Source of the DNA: Candidatus Segatella papionis | GTDB lineage: Bacteria; Bacteroidota; Bacteroidia; Bacteroidales; Bacteroidaceae | Direction of reading: 5' to 3' | Length of the DNA: 21,507 nt | Assembly: GCA_002297965.1 (NCBI GenBank) | Contig: DBLF01000018.1 | Location: forward strand, 1-21,507 | In this document: positions 13,918-21,507 of the stretch, piece after piece | How the letters are laid out: each line of letters starts with the position of its first letter | Position numbering within the stretch: position 1 is the stretch's first letter | The notes under the pieces: model-generated | What the model saw: the letters and a program-made list of their open reading frames with translations, nothing else | Told to the model about the DNA's origin: nothing | Database searches by the model: none | Position numbers and translations under genes: made by a program

Positions 13918-15645
13918 TTATTTATCTCCAACTTCATAACCTGGATTCTGTTCCAACTTAGCATCCTTATTCAGCTGTGTCTCAGTGAGAGGGATAGGCA
14001 GCAAGCAATGAATATCCTTGTTGAAGCCAGTAATACGCTTGTTTTCTGACTTCTCTGCCCACTTGGTCATCATCATATTCACACGATTAGCCAATTCGCC
14101 TGTACGCATCAAAGTGAATCGGCGATTCTCCTCACCTACCAGCTCGCGGATACGCTCATCAAGGATAAAGTCGATGTTGATATCAGATGCACTCACCTTA
14201 CCAATAGTTGGGTCACCCTTTTCTGCACGAATGTCCTTAAACGCACGGTCACGGAGTTTGTTAATATCTTCGGCAGCTCCCTCAAGGTTGTTCTGGCGGA
14301 AACGAGCCTCCGCACGCAAGAGATAAGCCTCGGCAAAGCGCATCAAAGGAATATCCTTCACCATTGCATAACCGAAATCATCAGTTGGGTCATAAGCACC
14401 CCATTTTGTAGTATGAGGATACATCACATTCAACGTATCTGCCTCATGGCAATACACCTTGTCGCCCAGACCAATAGTCACTCTCTTCACGATCTTACTT
14501 TCATCAGTCTCCCAATATCCATTTGCATTGATACCGATTGTTGCCTTATCGGCAGAAGGTTGCTTGTTACAATAGATGGTGCGACGGATATTAAAGTTAG
14601 AGTTACGAATATCACCTTCCTGGAAAATACCGTACTTCACATAGTTGCTCAAGCGAAGACGACCATTACCACGACCTCCGATAGAATCTGCATTCTGCAT
14701 GAAGTCTGAGAGCTTATGGAAAGCTGGCACCCAGTTACGACGCTGTTGGGCATTATCGATAGTACCACCAGAAACAGAAGTATTGTATTCCTGCTCATAA
14801 GTCCAAATACCCTCTGTATTACCCTGGCTACGACGCTGATTGCCCCAACGGAACATATCATGATAGTAATCACCAGCCTCACCAGTAAACTTACCATAAC
14901 GAGCCTCTATTAATTTATAGTTGCCCTCGGTAATGGTTGGCGTAATCGCATTCTCTGCTTTCTGGAAGTAGGAAGCATCTCGCATACCCATACGAAGGTA
15001 AGCCTCGGCAGCCAACATTCTGGCAGCGTCCTTGCTGATACGAGACTCCTGTTTCAACTCAGTAACAGCAGGAAGACCTGCGATAGCATCTTCGATATCC
15101 TTGGTTATCTGCGCATCAACCTCAGCCACAGGAGTACGAGTGTAATCTGTCTTAGGAGACTTTGCTGACTCTGTCACCAATGGCACTGCTCCCCAACCTG
15201 TAACCAACTGATTATAGCAGTATGCACGGAAGAACTTTGCTTCTGCGACCAAAGCCTTAGCACTTTCATTACCTTCGTTGTCTGCAATAATTTGGTTTGC
15301 TTCATTAATCATATTATACATACGATTCCAAAGTACACCAACACCATTGTTCTCAGCGTTCAACTGACCATACTGGTAGAAAGGAACCTCCGTACCCTCT
15401 GTATCACCAGGAGCGCCAACATCCGTACCATCTTGCCAGATACCCCAATAGCCCTGAGGCCAAGAAACGCCCAGCAACTGTCCTAACTGATAATGCAAGC
15501 CCAAAACCTTGGCGTTCACATCAGTAACGTCTGTACCATAGTTAGAATACATCTTCTCATTCAGGAAGCTATCGCTACAAGAAGTGCTCCCCAATGACAC
15601 CACCGCAGCAAGTGCGGATGCCATAAATATCTTATTTAGTTTCAT
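13918..15645 (-). CDS. SusD/RagB family surface glycan-binding lipoprotein
   Basis: This 575-residue protein is the outer-membrane lipoprotein that closes over its SusC partner and binds the incoming oligosaccharide. The signal peptide MKLNKIFMASALAAVVSLGS is followed by TSC, placing the lipidated cysteine at residue 23, then SDSFLNE, typical of the family. TPR-like helical segments follow, such as ALVAEAKFFRAYCYNQLVTG and KDAARMLAAEAYLRMGMRDA. The C-terminal SusD domain contains RFAEAYLLRAEARFRQN, INKLRDRAF and DFILDERIRELVGEENRR, and the chain ends LEQNPGYEVGDK as in many SusD proteins. It is 12 nt downstream of susC and is followed by a strong terminator. Divergence within the family prevents predicting the glycan from this protein alone; the neighbouring enzymes suggest arabinogalactan oligosaccharides. 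Confidence 0.96.
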   Translation of the reverse strand: MKLNKIFMASALAAVVSLGSTSCSDSFLNEKMYSNYGTDVTDVNAKVLGLHYQLGQLLGVSWPQGYWGIWQDGTDVGAPGDTEGTEVPFYQYGQLNAENNGVGVLWNRMYNMINEANQIIADNEGNESAKALVAEAKFFRAYCYNQLVTGWGAVPLVTESAKSPKTDYTRTPVAEVDAQITKDIEDAIAGLPAVTELKQESRISKDAARMLAAEAYLRMGMRDASYFQKAENAITPTITEGNYKLIEARYGKFTGEAGDYYHDMFRWGNQRRSQGNTEGIWTYEQEYNTSVSGGTIDNAQQRRNWVPAFHKLSDFMQNADSIGGRGNGRLRLSNYVKYGIFQEGDIRNSNFNIRRTIYCNKQPSADKATIGINANGYWETDESKIVKRVTIGLGDKVYCHEADTLNVMYPHTTKWGAYDPTDDFGYAMVKDIPLMRFAEAYLLRAEARFRQNNLEGAAEDINKLRDRAFKDIRAEKGDPTIGKVSASDINIDFILDERIRELVGEENRRFTLMRTGELANRVNMMMTKWAEKSENKRITGFNKDIHCLLPIPLTETQLNKDAKLEQNPGYEVGDK

Positions 15646-15657
15646 TATTACTCAAAT

Positions 15658-18600
15658 TTAGAAGGTTAAGTTGATTCCGAATGTATAACTCTTAGTCATA
15701 GGATAGTTGTCCTCCCAGTTTCCAGAACCACGACCATCCTGGCGAGTCTCAGGATCCCAACCAATCCAATCGGTAAATGTAAAGAGGTTACGACCGGTGA
15801 AATAAACGGTCAAGCCTCCCAATCCTGCCTTGTGGATGATATTCTCAGGCAATGTGTAACTCAAGGTAATATCCTTGACACGAGTAAAGTTTGCCTTCTG
15901 AGCGAAGCCATAACCATGCTTGTTTGAGTTCTTGCGCAAAGAACGCCACTCATTACTCTTGTTTTCTGGTGTCCAATAACCAATCTCGGTTGTGGTGTTA
16001 CGACGTCCCATCTCATCACCAGCCATACCAATCAAGTTATTATTCTTCATCATACCCTGAACGGTCTGAATGAATACGCTCAAAGACAAGCCTTTGTAAG
16101 TAAAGGTATTGGTCATTCCGCCTATCCACTTAGGAGTAGTCTGTCCCTTTACATGGCGGTCGTTATCATCGATTTTACCGTCACCATTGCGGTCTGCAAG
16201 TTTCACGTCACCAGCCTCTGCCTGTGGATCCCACTTCAAGTGATCGCCACGCTCGATTTCATCTTCCTGCCAGATGCCGACCATATCATAGTCGTAGATA
16301 ACTCCAATAGGCTGGCCGATGAACCATCTGTTGCCTAAGTCGTCCTTACCATCACCATAAAGGTCCTTGATTTCGTTCTTGTTCCAAGAGAACACCAAGG
16401 TTGTAGCCCAAGTAAAGTCTTTGGTTACAATATTCTTGGAGTTGATGGTAAACTCAACACCCTTATTGGCTGTTTCACCCATATTGGCATAAACATCCGA
16501 GTAACCAGAAATCTTTGGCAAGTTACGCTTCAAGAGCAAACCGGTAGTCTTAGAGGTATATACATCCAAGTTACCGTTGATGCGGTTGTTGAGGAATCCG
16601 AAATCGAGACCCACGTTGAAGGTCTTGGTGGTCTCCCACGACAGATTTGAGTTACCCATTCGGGTGGCTGGAGTAAGTCCCACTACAGAATTCTTGCCCA
16701 TGGCAAACTTCTTCACCTCCAACTTAGCCAAAGTCTGGTAAACGCCAATAGCCTCATTACCTGCCTTACCATAAGAGAGACGAAGCTTCAAATTATTGAG
16801 CCACTTCTGAGTCTTCTCCATAAACTTCTCGTTGGCGATGTTCCAACCCAAGGCTACAGAAGGGAACGTACCATATTTATTATTCTCACCGAATACGGAA
16901 GAACCATCTCGACGAACGGTAAAGGTAAACAAGTAACGGCTATCGTAAGAGTAGTTCAAACGTCCCATCTGAGAAACCGTAGTGTATAAATCAGCATACG
17001 ACTTAACGTATGGAGATTCTGCGCCCTCAAGGTTATTGAAGCCTAAGTCGTCATTGATAAACTTCTGTCCTTGTGCGGTAGATTCAGAATATTTCTTGCG
17101 AGAAGCTGCATACAAACCTGTAAGGTCGAAGTGGTGCTTGTCAATGTCCTTAGCATAAGAAACAATATTCTCGATGGTATAAGTCTGAGTTTCTGCATTG
17201 AAAATCTTACCTGTACCATTCAAGTCGTTGGCAGCAGCACCCGTATAAGTATTCTCACGCTTAGGAGCATAGGAGAAACCAGCATTCAACTTATATTTCA
17301 AGCCAGCCAATGGCTTCCAAATGTGTCCAAAATCGACCTCAGCAAAGCCATTGATGCTCACATTCCACTGGCGACGCTCAGCCTGCTTGTTAGTACCAAT
17401 CATTGGGTTAGTCCACAACTGCTCGGAAGCCATAGGATAGATGCAATAGCTACCATCATCGTTATACATCTTGCCCCAAGGAGACATAGCTTCGGCATTG
17501 AGGAAGTTCACGCGACCACCATCACGGTTATGAGAAGCGATATAAGTGTTAGTACCCACCTTCAAGTAGTCTGTCACATCCATATCCACATTGGTACGGA
17601 GAGAATAACGCTTATAGTTGAATCCCTTCAATACACCTTTTTGGCTCAGATAGTCGCCAGATACATAATATCTCACTCGTTCTGCACCTCCGGCAATGCT
17701 TACATTGTGGTCGGTGATGATACCAGTCTGTGAAGCCTCATCATAAAGCCAATCTGTCTGAATTCCCTTTTCGTAGTTCTCAGCCTCGTTGGCATACTTC
17801 ACATTGTCATTATACATAGTCTCGCCAGGATTGATGGCAATATAGTCCTTATAACGCTGGATAATTTGGTCTCCATCGCAGAATTTCAACTTATGAGAAA
17901 AATCCTCAAATCCTACATAACCACTATATTTGATAGTAGGTTTGCCGCTCTTACCATGCTTGGTAGTAATCAGGATAACACCATTGGCACCATTTGTACC
18001 ATAAATAGCAGTAGCAGAAGCATCCTTCAAGATTTCCATAGACTCGATATCGGATGGAGCGATATCATTGAGCGAACCACCCGTCTTATTGATAGGCACA
18101 CCATCTACTACGATATATGGACCCGAGTTGGCATTGATAGAGTTTTGACCACGCACCAAGGCATCAGGTGCATCACCTGGAATAGAAGATGTCTGGGTAA
18201 TAGTTACACCTGCAGCAGCGCCCTGTACAGCCTGCAAGACATTGGTTACAGGAAGTTTCTCCAAACGGTCTTTGCCTACAGAAGTAACGGAACCCGTTAC
18301 GTCGGATTTCTTCTGCACACCATAACCCACAACGACAACCTCGTTGAGAGCTTGGTTATCATCTTCCAAACTTACCTTCATCTTGCCAGCGGTAGCTTTC
18401 AATGACTTTGTCTTATATCCGATATAAGATACTTCCACCGTTGCGCCAGGTGCAGCCTGAAGCGTAAAGTTACCATCAAGGTCGGTAACCGTACCCGTCT
18501 TGGAACCTGCCACCTTTACGGTTGCACCAATAACAGGCTCACCAGAAGCATCTACAACTTGTCCTTTGACAACACCCGACTGCTGTACAACCTGAACGGC

Positions 18601-18702
18601 TGGAGCTGCCATCATGGATTGCAGCGGAAAAGCAACGCCTGAGGCTATTGCTGCCAACGCCATCAATCTTCTTGATGAAGTAATTAGATTCACATTTTTC
18701 AT
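15658..18702 (-). CDS. SusC/RagA family TonB-dependent outer-membrane transporter
   Basis: This 1014-residue transporter imports oligosaccharides into the periplasm using energy from TonB. The N-terminal export signal runs to about residue 33 (LQSMMAAPA). Residues about 43-113 form the carboxypeptidase-regulatory-like domain (VKGQVVDASGEPVIGATVKV, VSYIGYKTKSL). A TonB-box-like EVVVVGYG is at 121-128. The plug domain (about 133-248) contains VRGQNSINANSGPYIVVDGV and EILKDASATAIYGTNGANGV. The remainder is the 22-strand barrel, ending SYTFGINLTF with a terminal Phe. A calcium-binding-like loop, DRNGDGKIDDND, occurs near residue 840, as in many SusC proteins. It is the first gene of the minus-strand locus and is divergent from the hybrid sensor, whose activated response regulator is expected to drive it. 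Confidence 0.97.
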   Translation of the reverse strand: MKNVNLITSSRRLMALAAIASGVAFPLQSMMAAPAVQVVQQSGVVKGQVVDASGEPVIGATVKVAGSKTGTVTDLDGNFTLQAAPGATVEVSYIGYKTKSLKATAGKMKVSLEDDNQALNEVVVVGYGVQKKSDVTGSVTSVGKDRLEKLPVTNVLQAVQGAAAGVTITQTSSIPGDAPDALVRGQNSINANSGPYIVVDGVPINKTGGSLNDIAPSDIESMEILKDASATAIYGTNGANGVILITTKHGKSGKPTIKYSGYVGFEDFSHKLKFCDGDQIIQRYKDYIAINPGETMYNDNVKYANEAENYEKGIQTDWLYDEASQTGIITDHNVSIAGGAERVRYYVSGDYLSQKGVLKGFNYKRYSLRTNVDMDVTDYLKVGTNTYIASHNRDGGRVNFLNAEAMSPWGKMYNDDGSYCIYPMASEQLWTNPMIGTNKQAERRQWNVSINGFAEVDFGHIWKPLAGLKYKLNAGFSYAPKRENTYTGAAANDLNGTGKIFNAETQTYTIENIVSYAKDIDKHHFDLTGLYAASRKKYSESTAQGQKFINDDLGFNNLEGAESPYVKSYADLYTTVSQMGRLNYSYDSRYLFTFTVRRDGSSVFGENNKYGTFPSVALGWNIANEKFMEKTQKWLNNLKLRLSYGKAGNEAIGVYQTLAKLEVKKFAMGKNSVVGLTPATRMGNSNLSWETTKTFNVGLDFGFLNNRINGNLDVYTSKTTGLLLKRNLPKISGYSDVYANMGETANKGVEFTINSKNIVTKDFTWATTLVFSWNKNEIKDLYGDGKDDLGNRWFIGQPIGVIYDYDMVGIWQEDEIERGDHLKWDPQAEAGDVKLADRNGDGKIDDNDRHVKGQTTPKWIGGMTNTFTYKGLSLSVFIQTVQGMMKNNNLIGMAGDEMGRRNTTTEIGYWTPENKSNEWRSLRKNSNKHGYGFAQKANFTRVKDITLSYTLPENIIHKAGLGGLTVYFTGRNLFTFTDWIGWDPETRQDGRGSGNWEDNYPMTKSYTFGINLTF

Positions 18703-18780
18703 TAGTTGTTGTTTTTATATTGTTAGTTTAACATTTTATACTTATCACTTCGCCTCGCCTATATAATAAGGAGAGACTGC

Positions 18781-18792
18781 GTAAACGTTTGC
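18781..18792. promoter_or_regulatory. LacI-like operator sequence in the susC leader
   Basis: GTAAACGTTTGC contains the perfect 8-bp palindrome AAACGTTT with imperfect flanks, and resembles operators of LacI/PurR/CcpA-type regulators. It lies about 80 nt upstream of the susC ATG. A related half, GTTTAC, occurs at 18813-18818. No LacI-family gene is in the window, so the assignment rests on the sequence only. Confidence 0.3.
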
Positions 18793-18822
18793 ATCGTTGA
18801 TACCGCCGAAAAGTTTACAACT

Positions 18823-18830
18823 GCAAAATT
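18823..18830 (-). promoter_or_regulatory. Weak candidate -7 box for susC
   Basis: The minus strand reads GAATTTTG followed by CAG, one mismatch from TAnnTTTG. It is the best match in the divergent region on this strand and would give a leader of about 115 nt containing the operator-like site. A weak box is what one expects for an activator-dependent susC promoter, but the call is tentative. Confidence 0.3.
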
Positions 18831-18929
18831 CGCTCATTTTTGTTAAAAGCAGGTAGAAATATCGTTATTATTAGGGAACAAATCATTAAAAAAGTAGGGA
18901 AAAGGCTATAATATGTGAAAAATTATGTA

Positions 18930-18937
18930 TATCTTTG
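18930..18937 (+). promoter_or_regulatory. -7 promoter box of the hybrid sensor gene
   Basis: The plus strand reads TATCTTTG followed by CATCC, an exact TAnnTTTG match. Transcription would start near 18944, about 36 nt before the ATG at 18980. No clear TTTG is present at the -33 position. Confidence 0.6.
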
Positions 18938-18979
18938 CATCCAAATTGTTAGCAAACCGAAAACAAAATTATAAAAGAA

Positions 18980-21507
18980 ATGAATATGAGACAACTATAT
19001 ATATTGCTCTTATGGCTAATTTGTATTACTGCGAAGGGACAAATCTTTCCTTATCGCTACCTTTCTCCATTTATCATTTCACCATCAGAAGACACCAACT
19101 GTATGCTTTTCGACAAAGAGGGAATGATGTGGCTAGGAACCAACGCCGGTCTCAAATCGTATGATGGCTATACGGTAAAAACATTCAAGTCGGATGCCTA
19201 CTCTCCAGGCATCCTACCCAACAACAACATTCGCTCTATCATAGAAGACCACCATGACAACTTATGGTTGGGTACGAAAAACGGGCTCGTACGTATGAAC
19301 AAAAGAACTGGCACCTTCAAGACTTATCACCTACCATCGGAAAAACAGAGCGTCATCTACACACTCTATACGACAAAAGACGGAACGCTGTGGATTGGCA
19401 CCGATGAGGGTCTCTCCTATTTCAATCCAAAAAATGAGTCATTCTACACCTACAACCACCAGAACTCCTGGCTTATCGACAGTGACGGAAGGAAGCAAAA
19501 GATGATAGGGTACAGTGTAAAAGCCATCTTAGAGGACAAGAATGGCGACTTACTGATAGGCACCTGGTCGTCTGGACTCATGCGATTCAAGCGTGGAAGC
19601 CATGTGATGCGCCGTTATCCCAAGATAAACGCCACAAACTCCGCTTACTCTCTCTTTTTCGACAATCATCATCGTCTCTGGGTGGGCACCTGGGGATATG
19701 GCGTGGTGCGCATCGACAACCCACAAGACGTGAGAGGTGCAAACTATCACCAATATCCTTACGAGACAACCTTTTTTGACACCTTCTACAAGATAGTAGA
19801 GGACCCCGTGAGCCAGAAGCTATGGGCTTGTACCCGAGAAGGCGTATGCTATCTGGACGAGAATGACCCAAAAGCCACTTGGCAACGCCATACCCAGATA
19901 GGGAACAACAAGCTGACCTTTAACAACGACATTGCCACAGATGGGAAAGGCAACATTTGGCTCTGCACCCAGCTTGACGGTATCATACAGGTCACCACAA
20001 CGCCTTCGCTCTTCCACAACTGGTACCTAGACCGAAGTCACGTCCTCAACATCAACTTCTTGAACAGTATGTTCACTCAGGATGGAGAATGGTTCTGGCT
20101 AGGGCTCAACCCATACGGCATAGCCCTATACAATCGCAGGACACAAGCCACCTATTATAATAAGGAGATACCAGGTTTTGCATCGCTCGATGCCAAAACC
20201 CTCACTACCTCTATATCTAGTATTGCCAAGCGAAGCAACGGCGAGCTGTGGTTTGCCTGCAACAGCTATGGTGTCATCGTAAAGCCACAAGAGGGAAACG
20301 TAAAGAAGCTAAACCATCAGAACACCCACTTCATCAAAGACGACTTCGTAACCACCATATTCGAATCGAGGGACAAGACGATGTGGATTGGCTCGCGAAG
20401 CGGAATGGGTATCGTCTTTCCCGACAACAGGGGGCTAACGCTAACCATGAAGGAAGGCAAGAAGGACTTTAGCAAATGCGATATCCGACACATCAACCAA
20501 GATCGTCAGGGTAACATTTGGTTAGCCACCGACAATGAAGGAATCATCCGCATATCAGGAAATCCCAAAAGCATCAAGTCTCTGCAATACAAACAATATT
20601 GCGCAGACAATCACAATTTTTCCATCAACGATGCCACCGCATGTCTAGAGGATAGCGAGGGGAGACTATGGGCCATATCCAATAGCGGCGGACTTTTCTT
20701 ATATGACAAGGAGAGCGACTGCTTCTACCCCAAGAACAGAGACTTTCATCTACCTAACGAAAGAGTTTTTAGCATTCAGGAAGATGCTAATCAGAATCTG
20801 TGGCTTGCCACCGAAAGGGCTCTCGTACGCCTCACATTCCCGAAAGGAGACCTGCATCCAGAAAACATCACTTACTATACGAAGGAAGATGGGCTTGAGG
20901 ACGTTTTCTTCCCTGCCAACACCAGCTGCAAATATGGAAACGAACTGTTTTTCGCAAACCGCACCAGCTTTTTCTCCTTCCTACCCGAACAGGCGAACCG
21001 TAGCATCAAGCAGCGAGGCAAGAGTCCTATATCCTCAAACAAGAAACTCGTCATCACAGACATCTTGATAGACGATGTTCCCTTTGAATTGCTAGACTCC
21101 GCCAGCATGGAAAAAATAGCCAAAGAGATGCCAGGCTATACCCACAACATCAAGATACCATCTAGCGTCAAAAAGTTTAGTGTGGAGTTTTCCCTTCTCA
21201 CTTATGGCAACGCCAAGAAGAATGTCTATGCTTACCAACTAAAGGGATACGACGAAGATTGGCAATACTGTAACGGCGAGACCCATCAAGCTATCTTCCA
21301 AAACCTCCCAGCGGGGAAATATCAGCTACTACTAAAAGCCACCGACAGCTACGGCCACTGGCAGGAGCTACCCTACGCCATCACCATCAAGGTATTGCCA
21401 CCTTGGTATGCCTCACGCCTAGCCTACATGGCATACATCCTGCTGCTCATCGGCGGAATCTTTACTACAACCCGTTGGTACAAAGACCGACTGAAGACGA
21501 GGAACAG
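18980..21507 (+). CDS. Hybrid two-component sensor (HTCS), N-terminal periplasmic part, truncated by window end
   Basis: Translation from the ATG at 18980 gives MNMRQLYILLLWLICITAKG, a signal peptide, and stays open for 842 codons to the window edge. Residues about 25-730 are two seven-bladed propellers built from Reg_prop-type repeats, such as MMWLGTNAGLKSYDG, NLWLGTKNGLVRM, TLWIGTDEGLSYF, TMWIGSRSGMGIVF and NIWLATDNEGIIRI. A Y_Y_Y domain follows (about 735-806; VYAYQLKGYDEDWQY, LPAGKYQLLLKATDSYGHW), then a transmembrane helix at about 814-831 (LAYMAYILLLIGGIFTTT) and the start of the cytoplasmic linker. The histidine kinase, receiver and AraC-type DNA-binding domains expected of the family lie outside the window. 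The gene is divergent from susC, the usual place for the regulator of such a locus. It should bind a breakdown oligosaccharide in the periplasm and activate transcription of the locus. Confidence 0.95.
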   Translation, partial: MNMRQLYILLLWLICITAKGQIFPYRYLSPFIISPSEDTNCMLFDKEGMMWLGTNAGLKSYDGYTVKTFKSDAYSPGILPNNNIRSIIEDHHDNLWLGTKNGLVRMNKRTGTFKTYHLPSEKQSVIYTLYTTKDGTLWIGTDEGLSYFNPKNESFYTYNHQNSWLIDSDGRKQKMIGYSVKAILEDKNGDLLIGTWSSGLMRFKRGSHVMRRYPKINATNSAYSLFFDNHHRLWVGTWGYGVVRIDNPQDVRGANYHQYPYETTFFDTFYKIVEDPVSQKLWACTREGVCYLDENDPKATWQRHTQIGNNKLTFNNDIATDGKGNIWLCTQLDGIIQVTTTPSLFHNWYLDRSHVLNINFLNSMFTQDGEWFWLGLNPYGIALYNRRTQATYYNKEIPGFASLDAKTLTTSISSIAKRSNGELWFACNSYGVIVKPQEGNVKKLNHQNTHFIKDDFVTTIFESRDKTMWIGSRSGMGIVFPDNRGLTLTMKEGKKDFSKCDIRHINQDRQGNIWLATDNEGIIRISGNPKSIKSLQYKQYCADNHNFSINDATACLEDSEGRLWAISNSGGLFLYDKESDCFYPKNRDFHLPNERVFSIQEDANQNLWLATERALVRLTFPKGDLHPENITYYTKEDGLEDVFFPANTSCKYGNELFFANRTSFFSFLPEQANRSIKQRGKSPISSNKKLVITDILIDDVPFELLDSASMEKIAKEMPGYTHNIKIPSSVKKFSVEFSLLTYGNAKKNVYAYQLKGYDEDWQYCNGETHQAIFQNLPAGKYQLLLKATDSYGHWQELPYAITIKVLPPWYASRLAYMAYILLLIGGIFTTTRWYKDRLKTRN

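Noticed and set aside
20703..21068. Plus-strand ORFs within the sensor gene (18925-19164, 20248-20472, 20703-21068)
   Set aside because: They lie in other frames of the continuous hybrid-sensor reading frame, which has clear propeller repeats.

Overview
This window looks like part of a Bacteroidota chromosome, most likely from the Prevotella/Segatella group. The evidence is a SusC/SusD pair, a divergently encoded hybrid two-component sensor, a type III glutamine synthetase, very weak Shine-Dalgarno signals, and several promoters with the Bacteroidota -7 box TAnnTTTG. The genus is inferred; no rRNA or other marker gene is present.

Layout. Positions 1-1937 (minus) hold the first 645 codons of glutamine synthetase type III (glnN); its 3' end lies outside the window. 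Positions 2081-4241 (minus) hold two exported proteins of unknown role, an outer-membrane beta-barrel-like protein and a MORN-repeat protein, probably one transcription unit with its own promoter and terminator. Positions 4661-18702 (minus) are a polysaccharide utilization locus. In transcription order it has SusC, SusD, a terminator, a GH43 protein of the exo-beta-1,3-galactanase type, a DUF2264 protein, a GH105 unsaturated-uronyl hydrolase, a GH2 beta-galactosidase, a terminator, and a GH51 alpha-L-arabinofuranosidase. Positions 18980-21507 (plus) encode the periplasmic sensor half of the hybrid two-component regulator, cut by the window end after its transmembrane helix.

Working model (inference). 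The enzyme set fits type II arabinogalactan, the glycan of plant arabinogalactan proteins. The GH43 enzyme would trim the beta-1,3-galactan backbone, GH2 would remove beta-linked galactose, GH51 would remove arabinofuranose, and GH105 plus the DUF2264 protein would handle uronic acid caps. SusC/SusD would import oligosaccharides and the sensor would detect a breakdown product and activate the locus. All five enzymes have ordinary signal peptides and no lipobox, and all belong to exo-acting or uncharacterised groups. No endo-galactanase or extra surface glycan-binding lipoprotein is seen, so this part of the locus looks suited to imported, already cut material.

Regulatory structures of note are a 38-bp near-perfect palindrome upstream of the glnN -7 box, a GH2 terminator hairpin that occupies the upstream promoter region of the GH51 gene, and a LacI-like operator sequence in the susC leader. 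No tRNA, rRNA, CRISPR array or mobile element was seen. The long plus-strand ORFs opposite the enzymes are antisense shadows.
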